Of a stretch of DNA of 64,000 nucleotides, positions 60,018-64,000 are shown one piece after another. Made by a program: the position numbers and the translations under genes. Each line of letters starts with the position of its first letter. Within the stretch, counting starts at the first letter, position 1. Origin of the DNA: Chryseobacterium oleae (lineage in GTDB: Bacteria; Bacteroidota; Bacteroidia; Flavobacteriales; Weeksellaceae); contig NZ_FOVD01000001.1 in NCBI RefSeq assembly GCF_900115055.1, positions 124,001 through 188,000 of the forward strand. The letters are read 5' to 3'. The notes under the pieces are model-generated. The model was given only the letters and a program-made list of their open reading frames with translations, did not search any database and had not been told where the DNA came from.

Positions 60018-60749
60018 ATGACAACAAAGAAAACGGCTTTAATTACAGGGGCTAATAAAGGGATAGGTTTTGAAACGGCGAGACAGCTTTTACAGCTTGG
60101 GTATTTTGTTTTCATCGGCAGCAGAGATCGGGAAAGAGGTTTAAAAGCCGTAGAAGAGCTTAAAAAGACTGGATTTACTGATATTGACCTGCTGGAGATT
60201 GACGTAACCAATTTACTCTCTGTTCAGCATGCCAGAGAAGAACTCGGAGCTAAGATTTCAAAGCTTGACGTGCTTATCAATAATGCCGGAATTACGGGAG
60301 AAATGCCTCAAAATGCGTCGAGCATATCATTAGACAATCTACGAACTGTTTACGAAACCAACTTCTTTGGCGTTATTCAGGTGACACAGCATTTTCTGGA
60401 GCTGATGAAAAAGTCTGATGAGCCCAGAATCGTCAATGTTTCGAGTGATCTTGGCTCCCTGACCAATCACAGTAATCCTGATTACGAATTTTATGACGTA
60501 AAACTTACAGCCTATTGCAGTTCAAAAACGGCTGTCAATACTTTTACCGTAATGCTTGCCTATGAACTGAAAGATACCCATTTCAAAATCAACAGTGTGA
60601 ATCCAGGATTTACGGCAACGGATCTTAACGGACATACAGGATATCAGACCGTAGAACAGGGAACCAAAGCCATTATTAAATACGCCACGATTGATCAAAA
60701 TGGTCCATCCGGAAAGTTTTTCGGTGATGGATTGGAAATTGCGTGGTAG
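60018..60749 (+). CDS. SDR family NAD(P)-dependent oxidoreductase
   Basis: 243-residue classical SDR. TALITGANKGIGFETARQL is the coenzyme-binding Gly-rich loop, with a following GSRDRERG suggesting NADP(H) preference. NNAG lies in VLINNAGITGE, the catalytic Ser in VNVSSDLGS and the Y-x3-K pair in YCSSK. It resembles carbonyl reductases. It is probably activated or repressed by the adjacent AraC protein. The longer frame from a TTG at 59991 overlaps the -7-like element and is rejected. Confidence 0.93.
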   Translation: MTTKKTALITGANKGIGFETARQLLQLGYFVFIGSRDRERGLKAVEELKKTGFTDIDLLEIDVTNLLSVQHAREELGAKISKLDVLINNAGITGEMPQNASSISLDNLRTVYETNFFGVIQVTQHFLELMKKSDEPRIVNVSSDLGSLTNHSNPDYEFYDVKLTAYCSSKTAVNTFTVMLAYELKDTHFKINSVNPGFTATDLNGHTGYQTVEQGTKAIIKYATIDQNGPSGKFFGDGLEIAW

Positions 60750-60768
60750 AAGTTTTTCAAATTTAATT

Positions 60769-60793
60769 AAACAGGATATTTTCCTGTTTTTTT
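60769..60793 (+). terminator. Terminator of the SDR gene
   Basis: AAACAGGA / TCCTGTTT, eight pairs, five-base loop, then TTTTTTAT. Confidence 0.82.
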
Positions 60794-60868
60794 ATGTTTT
60801 GGCTAAAGCCGTTTTTTGTTTGAATCATAATGATCGGGCGGGCTAAAGCCCACCCCTATTGAATTTCT
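60791..60868 (+). repeat. GGCTAAAGCC repeat, copy B
   Basis: TTTATGTTTTGGCTAAAGCC ... GGGCTAAAGCCC ... CCTATTGAATTTCT, matching copy A at both ends. A partial relative, GGGTTTAGCCCAT, occurs at 61036-61048. The rest of the gap up to 61050 has GACGCAAAGG-type degenerate sequence and no gene. Confidence 0.85.
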
Positions 60869-61059
60869 GATAGTTTCTGAAAACCTGTTGGATCGGTTCA
60901 ATGTATTGAATTTTAGACGCAAAGGTTTAAAATTCATCCTGTTGATTTAATTACAACAAAGAATAATCAATTTTTCAGATTGATTGACTAAGCGGACGGA
61001 AAGAGTAATTAGGATTCTCACAATACAATAGAAATGGGTTTAGCCCATTATTACACAAC

Positions 61060-61185
61060 AATATTATTCAAAAGACAAAGAATGGAATCGTTATTTTTAC
61101 GAATGTTGATGATGTCTATAAATCCTTTGAAAAATTATTAGCTGGATATTTTGGGGAATACGATAGGTTGTGGAGATTGAGATGA
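61060..61185 (+). pseudogene. Possible C-terminal gene remnant
   Basis: The frame open to the TGA at 61183-61185 reads KTKNGIVIFTNVDDVYKSFEKLLAGYFGEYDRLW near its end. This resembles the C-terminus of serine hydrolases (beta-lactamase family), where a GIVIFTN strand is followed by a helix. No start or catalytic part remains. Low confidence. Confidence 0.3.
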
Positions 61186-61224
61186 AGTAAAGAAAAAGCT
61201 GCTAAGACTTATTTCAAGAACCTA

Positions 61225-61232
61225 TAGATTTG
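61225..61232 (+). promoter_or_regulatory. Candidate -7 element of the small-protein/NTase pair
   Basis: TAGATTTG (TAnnTTTG), 51 bases before the ATG at 61284. Confidence 0.4.
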
Positions 61233-61247
61233 TAATATATTTTGTAA

Positions 61248-61266
61248 CTTAGTAACAACAACTAAG
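61248..61266. promoter_or_regulatory. Inverted repeat CTTAGT-N7-ACTAAG
   Basis: Perfect 6-bp arms just downstream of the -7-like element and 17 bases before the first start codon. It is a possible autoregulatory operator of the following pair. Confidence 0.4.
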
Positions 61267-61283
61267 ATAGTTATTTATCCCAA

Positions 61284-61430
61284 ATGAAAACCGTTATAAA
61301 ATATTCATCTTTTAAAGAATTAAAGTCCAATGAACATACTCCATTGGATAAAGAAGCCGCGGATAAAAAACATAAAAAATTCGAACAATTTATTAAATCC
61401 ATTCAAAAATCTTCTAATAAAAGCAGTTGA
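61284..61430 (+). CDS. 48-residue lysine-rich protein
   Basis: MKTVIKYSSFKELKSNEH opens a 48-residue product rich in Lys, Glu and Ser, ending QKSSNKSS. It is probably mostly helical (residues ~20-45, DKEAADKKHKKFEQFIKSIQ). It has no Cys and no membrane segment. The stop lies four bases before the nucleotidyltransferase ATG, a spacing typical of coupled genes. By position it resembles an antitoxin or accessory partner, but there is no family evidence that I can see. Confidence 0.6.
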   Translation: MKTVIKYSSFKELKSNEHTPLDKEAADKKHKKFEQFIKSIQKSSNKSS

Positions 61431-61434
61431 CTAT

Positions 61435-61935
61435 ATGGAGGATAATTTCAAAATAAGCTTGCTGCATATCTGCGAACTTTTGGAAAAACATTCCGTGCAG
61501 TATATGATAGTTGGCGGAACAGCAGTTGCTTATTATGGATATTACAGACCCTCTACAAATATGGATGGTACAATTTCGGAGAAACCTGATATTGACATCT
61601 GGTACAATCCAACTTATGAAAATTACTTCAGGTTAATTAATGCTATTGAAAATCTAGGAAAAGATGTTACGAAATACCGGGCTGAGAAAAGTCCAGACCC
61701 TAAAAAATCTTTTTTCAAGTTCGAATTATCTGATTTCAATGTAGATTTTCTTCCTAAAACCCGTTCTAACACTACTTATTCAGCAGCAAGTCTTAAAAAA
61801 GAAACTGTACAACTGGATGGTATAAATATTTATTTTATAAGTCTTTATGACCTCATTGAAGATAAAAAATCAAGCGGAAGAAAAAAAGATTTGGAAGATA
61901 TTAATGAGCTTAAAAATTTAGGCAATATTGATTGA
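61435..61935 (+). CDS. Nucleotidyltransferase-fold protein (AbiEii/MNT-like)
   Basis: 166 residues. The polymerase-beta-like NTase core is seen: VGGTAVAYYGYYRP with GG27-28, PDIDIWY with metal ligands D52 and D54, and a third Asp in SDFNVDFLPK. ISLYDLIEDKKSSGRKKDLEDINELK at the end is a typical lid of AbiEii-like toxins and the nucleotidyltransferases described as DUF6036 and relatives. It could transfer a nucleotide to a protein, tRNA or small molecule. It is coupled to the 48-residue gene. A longer frame from 61330 overlaps that gene and is rejected. Confidence 0.75.
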   Translation: MEDNFKISLLHICELLEKHSVQYMIVGGTAVAYYGYYRPSTNMDGTISEKPDIDIWYNPTYENYFRLINAIENLGKDVTKYRAEKSPDPKKSFFKFELSDFNVDFLPKTRSNTTYSAASLKKETVQLDGINIYFISLYDLIEDKKSSGRKKDLEDINELKNLGNID

Positions 61936-62169
61936 TAAAGCAAAATACATTCTTGACTCATCCCCTTTCTTCCGGTTTTATAAAATAAAGTAGTAGACTT
62001 CTATGTCACATCGCAAATGAAGTCATATCAATATCTTCTACAATCAGTTAACTTAAGTTATCAACAATTTATCCTATTAAAAAACAAAAAAACATTTGAC
62101 AAACACCTGTTTTTTAATTCTCAAATAAATTAATACTGAATAACTTACGGTTTTTTAAATTAAAAAGCT
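61936..62169. other. Intergenic, no gene seen
   Basis: AT-rich sequence between the nucleotidyltransferase and KTSC genes. No convincing hairpin or repeat family. Confidence 0.4.
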
Positions 62170-62177
62170 TAATTTTG
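62170..62177 (+). promoter_or_regulatory. Candidate -7 element of the KTSC gene
   Basis: TAATTTTG (TAnnTTTG), 25 bases before the ATG at 62203. Confidence 0.5.
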
Positions 62178-62202
62178 CACCCCGAAATAAGGATTTACAG
62201 TT

Positions 62203-62649
62203 ATGAAAAAATTAGGCGAATACAGAAAACTTCTTAATGTTGATAAGACCGTTACTTTAAAGGAATTAAAGACAATTTACAGAAATACGATGAAAGATTC
62301 GCATCCTGATAAATTTATTGATGACGAAGCCGGGAAACTGGAAGCAGAAGAAAAAAGTAAGGCTGTGATTGAAGCATACCATTTCTTGGTAAGCATCAAC
62401 CAGGAAACACAGGAAAAATATAAAGAGGAGTATACTGAAACGATCACAAAATCTAATATTCAGGATTTTTATCTTGAAAAGGCAGTTTTAAAAGTTCAGC
62501 ACCTGAACGGAAATATGTACGAATACATCGGAGTTCCAAAAAACACGTATATCAAAATGGTGAATGCTGATTCGCCAAGCCGTTTTGCAAGAAGACACAT
62601 TTACGGAAGTTTTGTCTACAGAAAAGCCGGTGAGGCGATGGTAGATTAA
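62203..62649 (+). CDS. J-domain and KTSC-domain protein
   Basis: 148 residues. Residues 1-~65 are a J-like domain with HPD at 34-36 (MKDSHPDKFI) and flanking helices, so it may stimulate DnaK. Residues ~82-146 are a KTSC domain (VLKVQHLNGNMYEYIGVPKNTYIKMVNADSPSRFARRHIYGSFVYRK), a small nucleic-acid-linked beta domain. The combination is common in flavobacteria and its job is not known. It stands alone with promoter and terminator. Confidence 0.85.
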   Translation: MKKLGEYRKLLNVDKTVTLKELKTIYRNTMKDSHPDKFIDDEAGKLEAEEKSKAVIEAYHFLVSINQETQEKYKEEYTETITKSNIQDFYLEKAVLKVQHLNGNMYEYIGVPKNTYIKMVNADSPSRFARRHIYGSFVYRKAGEAMVD

Positions 62650-62673
62650 GTTGTTTCCGCATCAAAATATTTG

Positions 62674-62705
62674 AAGGCTTTCAGACTAGTTCTGGAAGCT
62701 TTTTT
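62674..62705 (+). terminator. Terminator of the KTSC gene
   Basis: AAGGCTTTCAGA pairs with TCTGGAAGCTT, with G-T pairs, followed by TTTTTATTTT. Confidence 0.65.
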
Positions 62706-62709
62706 ATTT

Positions 62710-62970
62710 TAAATTAAGAGAGGAAAAATTGAGAGATTCAGGAATTAAGATACTTAGAAATTAAAGAATTCAGTGTAAGCTGAAATTTAATCTCAAAAAA
62801 CAAAAAATTTCATTTAGGAGACTATGTTAAGAGATTGCTTCGTCGCTTTGCTCCTCGCAATGACAGAATGAAACCAATGGCTCTTTTCATTACTGAAATC
62901 CACTTTGTCGAAAACCTCATCCTTAATTTCTAAATCTCTCAATTCCTCAATTATTTAATTCCCCAATTCT
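62710..62970. repeat. Intergenic repeats including a GCTTCGTCGC-type element
   Basis: No gene seen. 62715-62780 and 62918-62970 carry opposite-strand versions of a GAGAGATT / GAAATTAAGGAATT-type degenerate repeat. Between them, 62831-62866 is GATTGCTTCGTCGCTTTGCT followed by CCTCGCAATGACA, a REP-like unit found in many bacterial genomes. Confidence 0.6.
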
Positions 62971-62976
62971 AATATA

Positions 62977-63008
62977 AAAAAGCGCCACAGAAGTTCTGCA
63001 GCGCTTTT
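62977..63008 (-). terminator. Terminator of the RND efflux gene
   Basis: AAAAGCGC...CAGAA / TTCTG...GCGCTTTT long stem with a bulge. On minus it is followed by TTTTTATAT. Confidence 0.8.
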
Positions 63009-63029
63009 AGGTTAATTAAGGTTGTTATA

Positions 63030-64000
63030 TTATTCTACGTGTTTCGGAGTGTATCCGTCTTCACTTAGTTCTTTATGTACGTATTCAGCTTTCATTTCAG
63101 CTTCATAGTCTACTTTTTCACCTTTGCCCATTCTTCTTAGAATAGAATCAAATAATGAGTATACTACCGGTACAATGATCAACGTCAGGAATAATGATGA
63201 TGTCAAACCACCGATAATTACCCAGGCCAATCCGTTGTTCATCTCTGCTCCGGCTCCTTTTGCAATCGCAATCGGGATCATACCGAAGATCATCGCAATC
63301 GTGGTCATCAGGATCGGACGAAGACGGGCGTGGTTTGCCTGAATCAAAGCATCATGGGTATTCGCACCTGCTGCTTTTCTCATATTCGCAAAGTCGACAA
63401 TCATAATCGCGTTCTTCGCTACCAAACCAATCAACATGATCATCCCCAGCATCGTAAAGATGTTTAATGAGTTTCCGGTGATGGCAAGAATAACCATTAC
63501 CCCGATCAATGCCAGAGGAATAGAGAACAATACCACGAACGGATATACAAATGAGTCATACAGTGAAACCATTACCAGATAAACCAATACGATGGCTGCC
63601 ATCAAGGCAATTCCTAACGTACCGAAACCTTCCGTCTGGTTTTCCATATCACCACTCCAGATATAGCTTACTCCTGCCGGTTTGGTCTTTTCGTTATCCA
63701 TAAACTGAGCTGCCCATTCGTTGGCAACGTCTCCTACAGGACGACCTACCACCTTAGATTTTACTTTTACAGAAGGTGCTTTATCTCTACGTTCAAGCAA
63801 ACTCGGTCCTGAACCCATTTTTACATCAGCAAACTGGCTCAGTCTGATCTGTTCTCCCTGAGGGTTTGTAAACATCAGGTTTCTTACATCATCAATAGAC
63901 TTTCTGTTGGCATCACCAAAACGGATGTTGATATCATATTCATATTCTCCGGCTCTGAATTTTCCGTCTGTATTTCCACTGAATGCAGTCTGCATCGTTT
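63030..64000 (-). CDS. RND efflux permease (HAE1/AcrB type), C-terminal part
   Basis: The frame runs to the window edge, so the N-terminus is missing. The visible 320-odd residues cover the end of the second periplasmic loop (SGNTDGKFRAGEYEYDINIRF), then the last six membrane segments with IVLVYLVMVSLYDSFVYPFVVLFSIPLALIG, GLVAKNAIMIVDFAN, and RPILMTTIAMIFGMIPIAIAKGAGAE, ending in a soluble tail. It is the inner-membrane proton-driven pump of a tripartite multidrug efflux system. The partner genes (periplasmic adaptor, outer-membrane channel) would lie outside the window. Confidence 0.95.
   Translation of the reverse strand, partial: TMQTAFSGNTDGKFRAGEYEYDINIRFGDANRKSIDDVRNLMFTNPQGEQIRLSQFADVKMGSGPSLLERRDKAPSVKVKSKVVGRPVGDVANEWAAQFMDNEKTKPAGVSYIWSGDMENQTEGFGTLGIALMAAIVLVYLVMVSLYDSFVYPFVVLFSIPLALIGVMVILAITGNSLNIFTMLGMIMLIGLVAKNAIMIVDFANMRKAAGANTHDALIQANHARLRPILMTTIAMIFGMIPIAIAKGAGAEMNNGLAWVIIGGLTSSLFLTLIIVPVVYSLFDSILRRMGKGEKVDYEAEMKAEYVHKELSEDGYTPKHVE

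Noticed and set aside
59351-60868. Insertion sequence or attachment sites around the AraC-SDR genes
   Set aside because: No transposase, integrase or target duplication is visible; the repeats look like dispersed intergenic elements, so this is kept only as a speculative finding.

Overview
The window is AT-rich chromosomal DNA from a flavobacterium, most probably Chryseobacterium or a close Weeksellaceae relative. This rests on the gene content, on protein sequences that look like that group, on a type IX secretion (T9SS) C-terminal sorting domain, on the near absence of Shine-Dalgarno sequences, and on many exact matches to the Bacteroidetes promoter -7 element TAnnTTTG just upstream of genes. 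I saw no rRNA, tRNA, CRISPR array, transposase or prophage gene. The two window edges cut an aldehyde dehydrogenase (left) and an RND efflux permease (right).

Layout. 1-5.0 kb: aldehyde dehydrogenase, periplasmic thioredoxin-like protein, lipid A-type acyltransferase, family 2 glycosyltransferase, DEDDh exonuclease and a T9SS cargo protein. 5.3-11 kb: apaG, the 2-oxoglutarate dehydrogenase operon sucA-sucB, and an SRPBCC-like membrane-anchored protein. 11.2-16.4 kb: a glycogen operon, glgB-glgA-(lipoprotein gene broken by an in-frame amber codon)-glgC, facing an esterase with a glycogen-binding-like N-terminal domain. 16.9-26 kb: on the plus strand, that esterase, an M17 aminopeptidase, then an amidoligase island: two ATP-grasp ligases, an esterase, a GCS2-type carboxylate-amine ligase, a class I glutamine amidotransferase and a third ATP-grasp-like protein. 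26.8-31.5 kb: cyanophycin synthetase (cphA), divergent from cyanophycinase (cphB) and an isoaspartyl peptidase, which together form a complete make-and-degrade cycle for multi-L-arginyl-poly-L-aspartate. A perfect 14-bp inverted repeat lies between the two divergent promoters.

31.6-36.4 kb: a YtxH-type stress protein, a methyltransferase, an acetyltransferase, three tandem SHOCT-domain paralogues and a frameshifted small gene. 36.5-44.8 kb: a mannoside-use operon (GntR regulator, secreted GH38 alpha-mannosidase, ROK sugar kinase, class I mannose-6-phosphate isomerase, MFS sugar transporter). 45-51 kb: hisS, an HRDC protein, a tail-less SSB, a ureohydrolase-family enzyme, an HPP membrane protein, a zinc-ribbon protein and a TIGR01777 oxidoreductase. 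50.8-53.5 kb: a MarR regulator divergent from a UvrA2-like ABC protein, with a 29-bp near-perfect palindrome between them. 53.6-59.3 kb: a Nudix hydrolase, two exported proteins, an Lrp/AsnC regulator and metE under a cobalamin riboswitch. 59.5-62.6 kb: an AraC-type regulator and an SDR oxidoreductase separated by a tandem 21-bp repeat, a small-protein/nucleotidyltransferase pair, and a J-domain/KTSC protein.

The most promising material for new biology is the amidoligase island beside the cyanophycin genes. After it come the cphA/cphB operator candidate, the AraC-SDR module with its tandem repeat, and the 48-residue protein/nucleotidyltransferase pair. Intergenic DNA repeatedly carries degenerate short-period repeat families, listed separately.
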